Below are positions 1-7,207 of a stretch of DNA of 12,035 nucleotides, piece after piece. Origin of the DNA: an uncultured Eggerthellaceae bacterium (GTDB lineage Bacteria; Actinomycetota; Coriobacteriia; Coriobacteriales; Eggerthellaceae); contig CAKTYF010000055.1 of assembly GCA_934631995.1 (NCBI GenBank), positions 1-12,035 on the forward strand, read 5' to 3'. The notes under the pieces were generated by a model, which saw nothing but the letters and a program-made list of their open reading frames with translations, was not told the DNA's origin and did no database searches. The position numbers and the translations under genes are program-made. The number at the start of each line of letters is the position of its first letter. Within the stretch, counting starts at the first letter, position 1.

Positions 1-1970
1 ATGTCCTCGAAGAACGCATCGATGGGCTTGCGCAGTGCCGCCAGCTGCTGCAGCGCCAAAGCGTAATCATCGTGCGCCAGCGCCTCGCCCACGCTCTGTT
101 CAGCTTCGGAAATTGCAGCGTTCAAGGCGCGCTCGGTGTCTCCCAGCAAGCTGTCATCCACCGTGCTACCAAGCTCGGCATCGCGCAGATTGTTCGCACG
201 CGCGAACGCAGTAGCAAGATCGTCGAACGTCTCGGCAGCCTCCTTGCGAGCGGTTTCAAGCGCGCGGACGCGGGCAATCAGAACCGCCGGCTCGCACGCA
301 CCCGTTGCCAAAACAGCATCAATGGCATCGGGGCTTGCGCCGCCATCCTTCAAACTTACTTTCGTACGCGTCACAAAGAACTCGATAATCTGAGCACGCA
401 CTTCAGCCTTGTCAAACGCAATACCCTGCTTCTGATAAGAATCCAAAGCAAAATCAATAGCATTAGCCAGCGAGACATTCAAACCCGCCTGCAGCATGGC
501 AATGATGCCAATGGATTGGCGGCGCAGCGCGAAGGGGTCGGAAGAACCCGTGGGACCCTGGCCAACCGCAAACAGACCGCAAATCGTATCAAGCTTGTCA
601 GCAGCAGCAACACACATGCCCACCACAGATTCAGGCAACTCATCACCGGCAAAGCGCGGACGATACTGATCTGCGATTGCCTGGGCAACCTGGTCGGTTT
701 CCCCTGCAGCTTTCGCGTAGTAGGAACCCATAATGCCTTGTACGCTGGTGAATTCCACCACAGCACCGGTAACCAAGTCGGCCTTCGCCAAGAACGCAGC
801 ACGCTTTGCTTCCGCAACATCGGAATCGGACAAACCCGTTGCCGTGGCCAAAACACCGGCAAGCGCTTCAATACGCGACACTTTCGCACGCGTTGTTCCC
901 AGCGATTCTTGGAAAACAACGTTCTCAAGATCGTCAACGTACGCTTCGAGCGGCTTCTTCAAGTCCTCGTCATAGAAGAACTTCGCATCATACAAACGCG
1001 CCGCGACAACGCGCTGGTTGCCATCGATGATGTTCGCTTCGAACTTCGGATTGCCATTTGAAGTCACAATGAACTTGTTCGTAAGCGCGCCTTCCGCAGT
1101 GAACAGCGGGAAGTAACGCTGATGTACCAGCATGGCGTCTACGATGATCTCTTTCGGAACCGCCAAAAACAGCTCGTCGAACGTTCCTACCATAGCCGTT
1201 GGGTATTCAACCAGGTTCACCACTTCGGCCATGACCTTTGCGGGAAGCTCGGCAACAAGACCGGTCTTTGCTTCGATGTCTTTGATCTGCTGACGAATGA
1301 TGGCTTCGCGCTGCGCCTCGGACGTAACAACATATGCCTTCTCCAAAACAGGAAGAAGATCATCGGCCGTGGCAACTTCGAAAGGACCAGGCGCCAAGAA
1401 GCGGTGTCCGCGCGTTGTGTTGCCCGCGGTCAGGCCGGCAAAGTGAACATCCACCACTTCGGAGCCCAACAGGGCCAAAAGCCAACGCACTGGGCGACGG
1501 AACTGGTCGCTCAGCACACCCCAACGCTGAGGACGCGGCCACGACAGGCCCGTAATCAGGCCCAACAGCAAATCGGGAAGCAAGTCGGCAATGCGCTTCG
1601 CGGGCGTGCTCTTCGTGGCGTACACGTACTCAACGCCGTTATCTTCGCGACGTTCAAGATCAGCCGCATCAACACCCTTGCCGCGCGCAAAGCCCAAAGC
1701 GGCTTTCGTGGGATTGCCATCGGCGTCGAACGCGATTTTCGCGGACGGGCCTTTGAACACTTCCTCGAATGCTTCTGTTTGCTCGGGGACTTGCGTTGCA
1801 ATAAGAATCAAGCGACGCGGCGTTGAATGCACCGCAATAGACTCATAGGAAATGCCTGCAGCATCAAATGCCTCGTGAGCAAGTTTTTCAAGCTGGATAG
1901 TTGCGTTATGCAGGTCAAACGCCGGCAGCTCTTCGGTGCCAATCTCAAAAGCAAGCGTCTTGTTCGCCAT
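1..1970 (-). CDS. glyS: Glycine--tRNA ligase beta subunit (3' end cut by window edge)
   Basis: Beta chain of the two-subunit glycyl-tRNA synthetase, which works with GlyQ in the cytoplasm to charge tRNA-Gly. I translated this frame by hand: 656 codons run from the ATG at 1970 to the window edge without a stop. It opens with FEIGTEELPA (residues 8-17), then has STPRRL (49-54), the RGHRF box (187-191), HQRYFPLF (283-290) and the HD-like segment KADLVTGAVVEF (396-407) followed by QGIMGSYYA (411-419). It ends in IDAFFED, which in E. coli GlyS lies about 35 residues from the C-terminus, so little is missing. The start lies 5 bases after the glyQ stop, with GGAGG (1981-1985) placed 10 bases upstream inside the end of glyQ, indicating translational coupling. 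Both the identity and the start are secure. Confidence 0.96.
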   Translation of the reverse strand, partial: MANKTLAFEIGTEELPAFDLHNATIQLEKLAHEAFDAAGISYESIAVHSTPRRLILIATQVPEQTEAFEEVFKGPSAKIAFDADGNPTKAALGFARGKGVDAADLERREDNGVEYVYATKSTPAKRIADLLPDLLLGLITGLSWPRPQRWGVLSDQFRRPVRWLLALLGSEVVDVHFAGLTAGNTTRGHRFLAPGPFEVATADDLLPVLEKAYVVTSEAQREAIIRQQIKDIEAKTGLVAELPAKVMAEVVNLVEYPTAMVGTFDELFLAVPKEIIVDAMLVHQRYFPLFTAEGALTNKFIVTSNGNPKFEANIIDGNQRVVAARLYDAKFFYDEDLKKPLEAYVDDLENVVFQESLGTTRAKVSRIEALAGVLATATGLSDSDVAEAKRAAFLAKADLVTGAVVEFTSVQGIMGSYYAKAAGETDQVAQAIADQYRPRFAGDELPESVVGMCVAAADKLDTICGLFAVGQGPTGSSDPFALRRQSIGIIAMLQAGLNVSLANAIDFALDSYQKQGIAFDKAEVRAQIIEFFVTRTKVSLKDGGASPDAIDAVLATGACEPAVLIARVRALETARKEAAETFDDLATAFARANNLRDAELGSTVDDSLLGDTERALNAAISEAEQSVGEALAHDDYALALQQLAALRKPIDAFFED

Positions 1971-1975
1971 AATCT

Positions 1976-2917
1976 TTACGCCTCCTTTTCATCTGCGTCA
2001 ACGGGAGCCTGACCCACCACATGCTCCAAGTAGCTGGCACAGCACGCTTTCGCAATGGTGCGCACACGCAGGATGTAGCCCATGCGTTCCGTGGCGGAAA
2101 TAACGCCGCGCGCGTCAAGCAAGTTGAAAGCATGGGAGCACTTCAACACGTAGTCGTAGGCCGGCAGCGGCAAACCCTGCGCCAAAACGCGGTTGCATTC
2201 TGCCTCGTAGCGATCGAATTCGCCGAAAAGCAAATCAGTGTCGGCAACTTCGAAGTTATAAGCGGAAAACTCTTTCTCGTTCTCCAGGAAAACATCGCCG
2301 TATGTGAATACGGTGCCATCATCCGAACGGCTCCAAATAATGTCGTACACAGAATCCACGCCCTGGATGTACATCGTCAAGCGCTCAAGGCCGTACGTGA
2401 TTTCCACAGGAACGGGGCTGCACTCAAAGCCGCCCACCTGCTGGAAGTACGTGAACTGCGTGCACTCCATGCCATCAATCCACACTTCCCAGCCCAGACC
2501 CCAGGCGCCCAGCGTAGGGCTTTCCCAGTCGTCTTCAACGAAGCGAACATCGTGTTCCGCAACATTGATGCCAATGGCTTCCAAGCTTTCCAGGTAAAGC
2601 TCCTGAGAGCGTTCGGGAGAAGGCTTGATCAGCACCTGGAACTGGTAATAATGCTGCATGCGGTTCGGGTTTTCGCCATAGCGACCATCGGTCGGACGGC
2701 GGCACGGCTGCACGTATGCGGTGCGCCATACATTGGGACCCAACGCGCGAAGCGTTGTTGCCGTATGGAACGTGCCTGCGCCCACCTCGTTATCGTAAGG
2801 CTGCAGCACCACGCAACCCTGCTTGGCCCAGAAACGCTGCAAGTTCATAATGACGTCTTGGAACGTCGGGGGAAGATTTTTCTGCGAATCTTGCCCGTTC
2901 GCCTCTTCGATTGCCAT
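1976..2917 (-). CDS. glyQ: Glycine--tRNA ligase alpha subunit
   Basis: Catalytic alpha chain of the alpha2-beta2 glycyl-tRNA synthetase: it forms glycyl-adenylate and transfers glycine to tRNA-Gly together with GlyS. The 313-residue protein matches the usual length (about 300). Family hallmarks are FQDVIMNLQRFW (19-30), GCVVLQPYD (34-42), the class II motif region around NPNRMQHYYQFQV (84-96), and GGFECSPVPVEITYGLERL (162-180), which carries active-site residues. The reading frame stays open upstream to a TTG at 2959, but that would add a lysine/arginine-rich leader and has no good ribosome binding site. The ATG at 2917 follows AAGGAG at 2922-2927 and is preferred. It forms a two-gene unit with glyS. 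The 189 bases upstream show no T-box consensus, so glycine-dependent control by a T-box is not supported. Confidence 0.97.
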   Translation of the reverse strand: MAIEEANGQDSQKNLPPTFQDVIMNLQRFWAKQGCVVLQPYDNEVGAGTFHTATTLRALGPNVWRTAYVQPCRRPTDGRYGENPNRMQHYYQFQVLIKPSPERSQELYLESLEAIGINVAEHDVRFVEDDWESPTLGAWGLGWEVWIDGMECTQFTYFQQVGGFECSPVPVEITYGLERLTMYIQGVDSVYDIIWSRSDDGTVFTYGDVFLENEKEFSAYNFEVADTDLLFGEFDRYEAECNRVLAQGLPLPAYDYVLKCSHAFNLLDARGVISATERMGYILRVRTIAKACCASYLEHVVGQAPVDADEKEA

Positions 2918-2921
2918 AACT

Positions 2922-2927
2922 CTCCTT
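2922..2927 (-). promoter_or_regulatory. Ribosome binding site deciding the glyQ start
   Basis: AAGGAG on the minus strand ends 4 bases before the ATG at 2917. The spacing is short, but the match to the 16S anti-Shine-Dalgarno sequence is strong, and it favours this start over the upstream in-frame TTG at 2959. Confidence 0.7.
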
Positions 2928-2975
2928 TTATCTCTTCGTTTATCCGATTGGCTATGCAACCGGTTTGTTCCCTAT

Positions 2976-3045
2976 CGTAAAACCGCCGCACAACGGTAGC
3001 GCTAAAACGTAAACCGCCCTACGCGAAGGACCAGCGCTTAAACGT
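2976..3045. repeat. Imperfect tandem repeat in the lepB-glyQ gap
   Basis: Two adjacent units share both ends. Unit 1 (2976-3007) begins CGTAAAACCGCC and ends AGCGCTAAAA. Unit 2 (3008-3042) begins CGTAAACCGCC and ends AGCGCTTAAA. Both are followed by CGT, so AGCGCTaAAACGT (2998-3010) and AGCGCTtAAACGT (3033-3045) match at 12 of 13 bases, 35 bases apart. The middles of the units differ in sequence and length. The repeat sits about 60 to 130 bases upstream of glyQ, where a promoter would be expected. It could be a pair of regulator binding sites, part of a leader RNA, or the remains of a duplication. Function unknown. Confidence 0.6.
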
Positions 3046-3072
3046 TCACGGCGGCAAACGCCACCAATGCCA

Positions 3073-3102
3073 CCGCGCTCCGCAGCACGTCGCAGCGCGC
3101 GG
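3073..3102 (-). other. GC-rich inverted repeat just after lepB
   Basis: CCGCGC and GCGCGG form a perfect 6-base stem around an 18-base loop, beginning 4 bases past the lepB stop codon. No T-run follows on the minus strand, so it is not a standard intrinsic terminator. It may stabilise the 3' end of the lepB message or cause pausing. In such a GC-rich stretch it could also be chance. Confidence 0.25.
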
Positions 3103-3106
3103 CTTG

Positions 3107-3706
3107 CTACTCCAAAAACCCGATGCTGTTCAGCGGCCAGTACGTGAAAAACGCACGACCCGAAACGCTGCTTACCGGCACGGCGCCGAAATAACGAGAA
3201 TCTTGGGAGTGATCGCGATTATCGCCCATCACCCAAATAGAGCCCTCAGGCACCGTATATGGATACGTCACCCGCGCAGAATTTAAGGGGTATGACGGCT
3301 TAGCATTCGTGTATTCCTCACTCAGCGGCTCGTTATCAACGTACACAACGCCGTTTTGCAGGTCAACCGTTTGGCCGCCAACAGCAATGCATCGCTTGAT
3401 GAGGGTACGACCCGCCTCATCGGGGTCCTTGAACGTGACAACTTCACCTTGCTCCGGCGTTCTAAAATAATAAGACACCTTTTCAGAAAACACCATGTCA
3501 CCAGGCGTGATGGTTTCTTCCATAGAGCCAGAAGGAATCTCGAAAGGCTGAAAAACAAACGTACGCAAGCCAAGCGAAATAAGAACGACCAAAATAAGCA
3601 TGCCAAAAAAGCCCGCCCATGAGCTTTTCTTTTTCTCTGGAACGGGGGCAGTCTGCTTCTCGCGCAATGCGTTTACTTCATTTTCCCACGTATTCTGAGG
3701 GGCCAT
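3107..3706 (-). CDS. lepB: Signal peptidase I
   Basis: Membrane-bound serine protease (S26 family) that removes signal peptides from exported proteins after translocation. The 199-residue protein has a cytoplasmic N-terminal stretch ending in EKKKSSW, one membrane helix (about residues 31-50, FFGMLILVVLISLGL), then the extracytoplasmic catalytic domain. Box B, IPSGSM, places the nucleophile at Ser61. TLIKRCIAVGG (101-111) places the general base at Lys104. Box E, GDNRDHSQDSRYFG (161-174), is intact. This single-helix form is typical of Gram-positive enzymes. The ATG at 3706 follows AAAGG with 6 bases of spacing. It lies 86 bases after trmD, a gap in which I see neither a convincing terminator nor a promoter, so co-transcription with the trmD group is likely. 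Its place beside the SRP genes fits a protein-export role. Confidence 0.96.
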   Translation of the reverse strand: MAPQNTWENEVNALREKQTAPVPEKKKSSWAGFFGMLILVVLISLGLRTFVFQPFEIPSGSMEETITPGDMVFSEKVSYYFRTPEQGEVVTFKDPDEAGRTLIKRCIAVGGQTVDLQNGVVYVDNEPLSEEYTNAKPSYPLNSARVTYPYTVPEGSIWVMGDNRDHSQDSRYFGAVPVSSVSGRAFFTYWPLNSIGFLE

Positions 3707-3792
3707 GCAAAACCTTTCTTTTCACTGCGCGCCTGTCGCATATCAACTAAAAATCACTAACGAACCATGATACCGCTTATGAGCGACGGCGA

Positions 3793-4521
3793 TTATTGCT
3801 CAAGTAAAGATTGCAAAAATCTTCTATCATCGGAAGTCAGCGGAGCGTCCTTGAGCAAATCGGGGCGCAAACGCAACGTGCGTTCAAGGCTTTGCTTACG
3901 GCGCCACGAAGCGATTAGCGCATGATTGCCCGATAAGAGCTCAGGGGGAACATCCATGCCGCGATACGACGCAGGACGCGTATACTGCGGATACTCAAGC
4001 AGGTTATCGTAGAAGCTTTCATCCTGGGCGCCGTTTTCCGCGCCTAACACACCGGGAATTTTCCGCACAAGTGCGTCGATGATGACCATAGAGGCAAGTT
4101 CGCCGCTGGTCAGAACGTAATCGCCCAAAGAAATAGTGGCATCCGCCAAAGAATATACGCGTTCATCAATGCCTTCGTAGTGGCCGCAAATGAACAGAAT
4201 GCGCTCTTTCTCGGAAAGTTCGGTGGCACATGCATCGTTGAACGGACGTCCGCACGGAGAAAGCAAAATGGTATAAGGAGCCGCATCGCAAGCAGAAATA
4301 AGGCTGTCGTACGCCTCAAAGATGGGCTCACATTTCATGACAAGACCCTGGCCGCCGCCATAAGGATCATCATCGGTTGTACGATGACGATCATGAGTCC
4401 ATTCACGCAGGTCATGAGCATGAAATTCAAGATAGCCCTTATCTTGGGCACGCTTCATAATGGAAGCACCCATAACCGAGCTGAACATATCGGGAAACGT
4501 GGAAAGCGTATCGATACGCAT
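3793..4521 (-). CDS. trmD: tRNA (guanine-N1-)-methyltransferase
   Basis: SPOUT-family enzyme that uses S-adenosylmethionine to make m1G37 next to the anticodon, preventing +1 frameshifting; it acts as a dimer. The 242 residues match the family length. Visible motifs: THDRHRTTDDDPYGGGQG (42-59), LSPCGRPF (87-94), ICGHYEGIDERV (111-122), and the knot region SLGDYVLTSGELASMVIID (131-149), followed by IPGVLG and YPQYTRP. R153 matches the conserved E. coli R154. At the position of the catalytic Asp (E. coli D169) this protein has Glu168, within AQDESF, with Asp167 next to it. The start has an excellent ribosome binding site overlapping the rimM stop. In most bacteria rplS follows trmD; here lepB does. 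Confidence 0.97.
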   Translation of the reverse strand: MRIDTLSTFPDMFSSVMGASIMKRAQDKGYLEFHAHDLREWTHDRHRTTDDDPYGGGQGLVMKCEPIFEAYDSLISACDAAPYTILLSPCGRPFNDACATELSEKERILFICGHYEGIDERVYSLADATISLGDYVLTSGELASMVIIDALVRKIPGVLGAENGAQDESFYDNLLEYPQYTRPASYRGMDVPPELLSGNHALIASWRRKQSLERTLRLRPDLLKDAPLTSDDRRFLQSLLEQ

Positions 4522-4528
4522 AGCTGCG

Positions 4529-4534
4529 CCTCCT
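4529..4534 (-). promoter_or_regulatory. trmD ribosome binding site overlapping the rimM stop codon
   Basis: AGGAGG on the minus strand lies 7 bases before the trmD ATG (4521) and shares two bases with the rimM TAG (4533-4535). A ribosome terminating on rimM would therefore sit on the trmD initiation site, which suggests translational coupling. Confidence 0.75.
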
Positions 4535-5051
4535 ACAACTCAAGAAGTCCCGAAGGGATATCCACGCTTACAACCTTGTTCTCGGGGTCAACTTCCCTAA
4601 TGAACTCATCCACAAAAGGAATAGAGAACGTATAGCCGCCATCAGCGGCAACACGCAGCAAGAACTGGGCAGGCATCTGCTCCAACGCTTCCACCAGCCC
4701 TAAATGACCCATTTCAACGTCAATCACGTCGTAGTCGATAAATGAGCTATCGGCAAGCGCCGCAGAAGTGGCGTCCAGATCATCTTTGCTCAGCAGAACA
4801 TGACAATCCAGAAGCTTTCCCGCCGTTGTTTTATCGCGTATCGAACTGAAGCGAACAATGTAGTCGCCTCCGGCACCTTCCGTGATTTCATCAACCGTTG
4901 CGGTTCTGGGGACATCAATTACGGGCGGAACAAAAAATACTTTTTGCCCCTCAGACATCAAAAACGGAAGGCTCGGCGCAGAACGCACCACGAGCCTTCC
5001 ATCAAGCGTTTTGGTTCCCGTCAAAACGGCAACGTCAACCCAAGCATTCAT
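4533..5051 (-). CDS. rimM: Ribosome maturation factor RimM
   Basis: RimM binds ribosomal protein S19 and assists late 30S head assembly. The 172-residue length fits. The C-terminal PRC-barrel is recognisable from about residue 103 (IDYDVIDVEMGHLGLV) to the family's typical ending PSGLLEL. The N-terminal barrel is divergent: where most RimM proteins have a phGLrGE-type motif, this one reads TGTKTLDGRLVV (11-22), keeping only the glycine of the turn; FVPPVIDVPRTATVDEI follows. Identity therefore rests on the C-terminal domain and on position: it starts 2 bases after khpA and ends 11 bases before trmD, exactly where rimM lies in other genomes. The ATG at 5051 gives a sensible barrel start. Confidence 0.88.
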   Translation of the reverse strand: MNAWVDVAVLTGTKTLDGRLVVRSAPSLPFLMSEGQKVFFVPPVIDVPRTATVDEITEGAGGDYIVRFSSIRDKTTAGKLLDCHVLLSKDDLDATSAALADSSFIDYDVIDVEMGHLGLVEALEQMPAQFLLRVAADGGYTFSIPFVDEFIREVDPENKVVSVDIPSGLLEL

Positions 5052-5053
5052 TG

Positions 5054-5308
5054 TTAGTCAATGAGCTCCACTTCGACATGGGCATTTTCTTGAGAAGCAG
5101 CTGCACGCGCAACCGTACGAACCGCCTTAATAATGCGGCCCTGGCGACCAATAACCTTACCGGCATCAGCCTCGTTCACGCGCAACTCAACGACGATGGT
5201 ATTCCCCGATTCCTCATAGGCAGAAATCTCGAAATCATCCTCGAACTCGATAAGGGGACGAACAACCGTCTCAACAAGACCGGAAATTTTCTCGGTCAAC
5301 TCAGGCAT
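5054..5308 (-). CDS. khpA: KH-domain RNA-binding protein KhpA (YlqC family)
   Basis: Small single-KH RNA-binding protein of 84 residues. In other bacteria KhpA pairs with KhpB/Jag and affects mRNA and small-RNA stability, cell division and elongation; that role here is inferred from the family. The KH signature GKVIGRQGRIIKAVRTV (50-66) contains the GxxG loop as G54-R-Q-G57. An acidic N-terminal half (EFEDDFEISAYEE) precedes it. The ATG at 5308 is separated from the rpsP stop by one base, and AAGGAAG upstream, inside the end of rpsP, serves as ribosome binding site. It stops 2 bases before rimM. The rpsP-KH-rimM-trmD order is widely conserved, which supports the call. Confidence 0.94.
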   Translation of the reverse strand: MPELTEKISGLVETVVRPLIEFEDDFEISAYEESGNTIVVELRVNEADAGKVIGRQGRIIKAVRTVARAAASQENAHVEVELID

Positions 5309-5309
5309 T

Positions 5310-5555
5310 TTATGCTTCCTTGCGAACGCCGTCGATCAGACGCTTAACGGTGTCGGTGGGCTGAGCACCGTTTGCAATCCACTGGTCAACCTTAGCCAGG
5401 TCAACAGAAACAGCAGCAGGCTCGGTGCAGGGATTGTAGGTGCCAACCTGATCGATGAAACGACCATCGCGGGGAGCAGAAGCTTCTGCAACAACAATAC
5501 GGTAGTACGGACGCTTCTTGGAACCGTGACGTGCAAGGCGAATCTTAACAGCCAT
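5310..5555 (-). CDS. rpsP: 30S ribosomal protein S16
   Basis: Structural protein of the small ribosomal subunit that binds 16S rRNA near the 5' domain and is needed for 30S assembly. The 81-residue protein is the usual length and opens with the family signature MAVKIRLARHGSKKRPYYRI (1-20), continuing with ASAPRDGRFIDQVGTYNP and the TDTVKRLI helix. The ATG at 5555 has AAGGAG (5565-5570) 9 bases upstream. It appears to head the rpsP-khpA-rimM-trmD block: a 126-base gap with a plausible promoter separates it from ffh, and the following genes are nearly contiguous. Confidence 0.98.
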   Translation of the reverse strand: MAVKIRLARHGSKKRPYYRIVVAEASAPRDGRFIDQVGTYNPCTEPAAVSVDLAKVDQWIANGAQPTDTVKRLIDGVRKEA

Positions 5556-5625
5556 GAAGATGAACTCCTTTTTATCTCTAAATCTATATGCAGGGCCTCA
5601 TTACCCTAGAAAACAGCAATTGTAT

Positions 5626-5654
5626 ATACTATTACGAAACATTGCTTTTGGCAA
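5626..5654 (-). promoter_or_regulatory. Candidate sigma-70-type promoter for the rpsP block
   Basis: On the minus strand TTGCCA (5649-5654, 5 of 6 to the -35 consensus) and TAGTAT (5626-5631, 4 of 6 to the -10 consensus) are separated by exactly 17 bases, in an AT-rich patch unlike its surroundings. Transcription would begin near 5619, giving a leader of about 64 bases before rpsP. I saw no clear terminator for ffh, so read-through from upstream is also likely. Confidence 0.4.
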
Positions 5655-5681
5655 GTTCAAACCGCAAAATCGAAGAAAAGA

Positions 5682-7100
5682 CTACTCACCTAACATATCT
5701 TGCAGCTTCTTCAGGTCAGAAGCGCTCATACCGCCCAACGGTGAGCCGGCGCCAAATCCGCCACGCGCAGGGCGCTTTTTGCCCTTCTTACCCTTCCTGG
5801 ATTGCTGAGCCGCCTGCGCCGCCGACATCTTCTTGATCATCTTGCAGGTTTCGTTGAACTTCTTGATAAGCTGGTTGACCTCGGTCACTGAAACGCCCGC
5901 TCCCGCCGCAATGCGCGCACGACGGCTGCCATTGATGATGTTGGGCTTTTGGCGCTCTGCTTTCGTCATAGAGCCGATAATGACCGCCATTCTGTCAAGC
6001 GCGCCTTCATCAACCTCACCCTTCGCCATGGCCTTATCGCCACCGGGCAAAGCAGAGATGAGCTTCGATACGCCGCCCATCTTCTTGACTTTCTTATTCA
6101 TATCCAAGAAGTCATCAAACGTCAGCTGCGCTTTCGCAAAGCGTTTTGCCTGCTCTTCTTCGACTTTTTCCTCTTGCAGCTTCACTGCGCTCTCAATAAG
6201 GGAAACCATGTCTCCCATGCCCAGAATGCGCTTTGCCATGCGATCGGGATGAAATACCTCAAGAGAATCGGGCTTTTCGCCTTGCGAGATGAACTTGATG
6301 GGTTTGCCGGTGACTTCGCGAATCGACAGTGCACCACCGCCACGGGCGTCGCCGTCCATCTTCGACAGAATCACGCCATCGAAGTCAACGCGCTCAGCGA
6401 ACGATGCGGCAACGTTTACTACGTCTTGGCCGGTCATGGCGTCAACCACCATAAGAATCTGGTCGGGTTTAACGGCATCCTTGATGTTTTGCGCTTCGAC
6501 CATCATGTCTTCATCAACATGCAAACGACCCGCGGTGTCGATAATTACCACGTCGCGCATGCTGTCAATGGCGTCCTGCACGCCATGGCGCGCAATTTCA
6601 ACGGGATCGGTCGATGCCTCGCGGTAGCAACGCACGCCAATCTCGCCTGCAAGCGTTTCCAACTGGTCGGCAGCAGCAGGACGATACACGTCGCACGCCA
6701 CAACCAAGGGATTGTGGTTTTGCTGCTTCAAAAGATATGCGAGCTTCACTGCCGCCGTTGTTTTACCAGAGCCCTGAAGACCCACCAGCATAATGACATT
6801 CGGAATACGACTTCCCAACACCAGGCGGCTATCAGACGTGCCCAAAAGCGCCGTGAGCTCGTCTAAGACCACTTTTACGACGTTTTGGGCAGGTGTAAGC
6901 GAATCAAGAACCTCGGCCTCTAAGCAGCGCTGCTTCGTGCGCGAAATGAAGCCCTTCACCACCCTGAAGTTAACATCGGCCTCTAGAAGGGCCATGCGAA
7001 TCTCGCGCATGGCATCGTTGATATCTTCTTCGGTAAGGCGGCCTTTGCCCTTAAGACGGCCAAACACACCCTGGAGTCTATCAGAAAGCGATTCAAGCAT
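5682..7100 (-). CDS. ffh: Signal recognition particle protein Ffh
   Basis: SRP54-type GTPase that binds SRP RNA and the signal sequence of nascent membrane and secretory proteins, then docks on FtsY. In the 472 residues: N domain (1-98) with LTEEDINDAMREIRMALLEADVN; G domain with P-loop GLQGSGKTT (107-115), DVYRPAA (137-143), DTAGR (188-192) and SKMD (246-249); and a methionine-rich M domain from about 295, with MTKAERQKPNIINGSRRARI (378-397) for RNA binding. The usual RIAxGSG is RIAAGAG here (396-402), a mild change. The tail is Lys/Arg/Gly-rich (435-455). The ATG at 7100 has only a weak purine-rich ribosome binding site, but it gives the expected N-terminus. The 107-base gap to ftsY holds no ylxM gene. 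Confidence 0.98.
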   Translation of the reverse strand: MLESLSDRLQGVFGRLKGKGRLTEEDINDAMREIRMALLEADVNFRVVKGFISRTKQRCLEAEVLDSLTPAQNVVKVVLDELTALLGTSDSRLVLGSRIPNVIMLVGLQGSGKTTAAVKLAYLLKQQNHNPLVVACDVYRPAAADQLETLAGEIGVRCYREASTDPVEIARHGVQDAIDSMRDVVIIDTAGRLHVDEDMMVEAQNIKDAVKPDQILMVVDAMTGQDVVNVAASFAERVDFDGVILSKMDGDARGGGALSIREVTGKPIKFISQGEKPDSLEVFHPDRMAKRILGMGDMVSLIESAVKLQEEKVEEEQAKRFAKAQLTFDDFLDMNKKVKKMGGVSKLISALPGGDKAMAKGEVDEGALDRMAVIIGSMTKAERQKPNIINGSRRARIAAGAGVSVTEVNQLIKKFNETCKMIKKMSAAQAAQQSRKGKKGKKRPARGGFGAGSPLGGMSASDLKKLQDMLGE

Positions 7101-7207
7101 GCTCGTTTTCTCTCTTCCCGTTGTCTATCTCGTATCGTTTCCCTGCAGCGCGCCTAGGCCACGCAGGAGCGCAGCACACACATCGCATGCAAGCACCACA
7201 CAGGAGC

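Noticed and set aside
72..1061. Long plus-strand open frame (329 codons) opposite glyS, with a similar one at 1122-1826
   Set aside because: The minus strand reads as intact GlyS throughout. The plus-strand products are Arg/His/Gln-rich without recognisable domains and lack a ribosome binding site; such mirror frames follow from codon bias.
2915..2959. Longer GlyQ starting at the TTG at 2959
   Set aside because: The added residues are charged and not part of the family, and the ATG at 2917 has AAGGAG just upstream.
2021..2980. Plus-strand open frame of 319 codons covering nearly all of glyQ
   Set aside because: It is an antisense shadow of a highly conserved gene, with no domain and no initiation signal.
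2918..3106. T-box riboswitch upstream of glyQS
   Set aside because: Glycyl-tRNA synthetase genes often have one, so I looked for the AGGGTGGNACCGCG core and a terminator with T-run. Neither is present in the 189 bases.
5949..6866. Plus-strand open frame of 305 codons opposite ffh, and another at 9385-10104 opposite smc
   Set aside because: Same reasoning: ffh and smc are complete on the minus strand, and the antisense products look like nothing known.
7101..7207. Small RNA, ylxM remnant or terminator in the ftsY-ffh gap
   Set aside because: A short inverted repeat exists (CCTGC 7142-7146 with GCAGG 7163-7167), but there is no T-run, no SRP-RNA tetraloop pattern that I can identify and no coding frame resembling YlxM.
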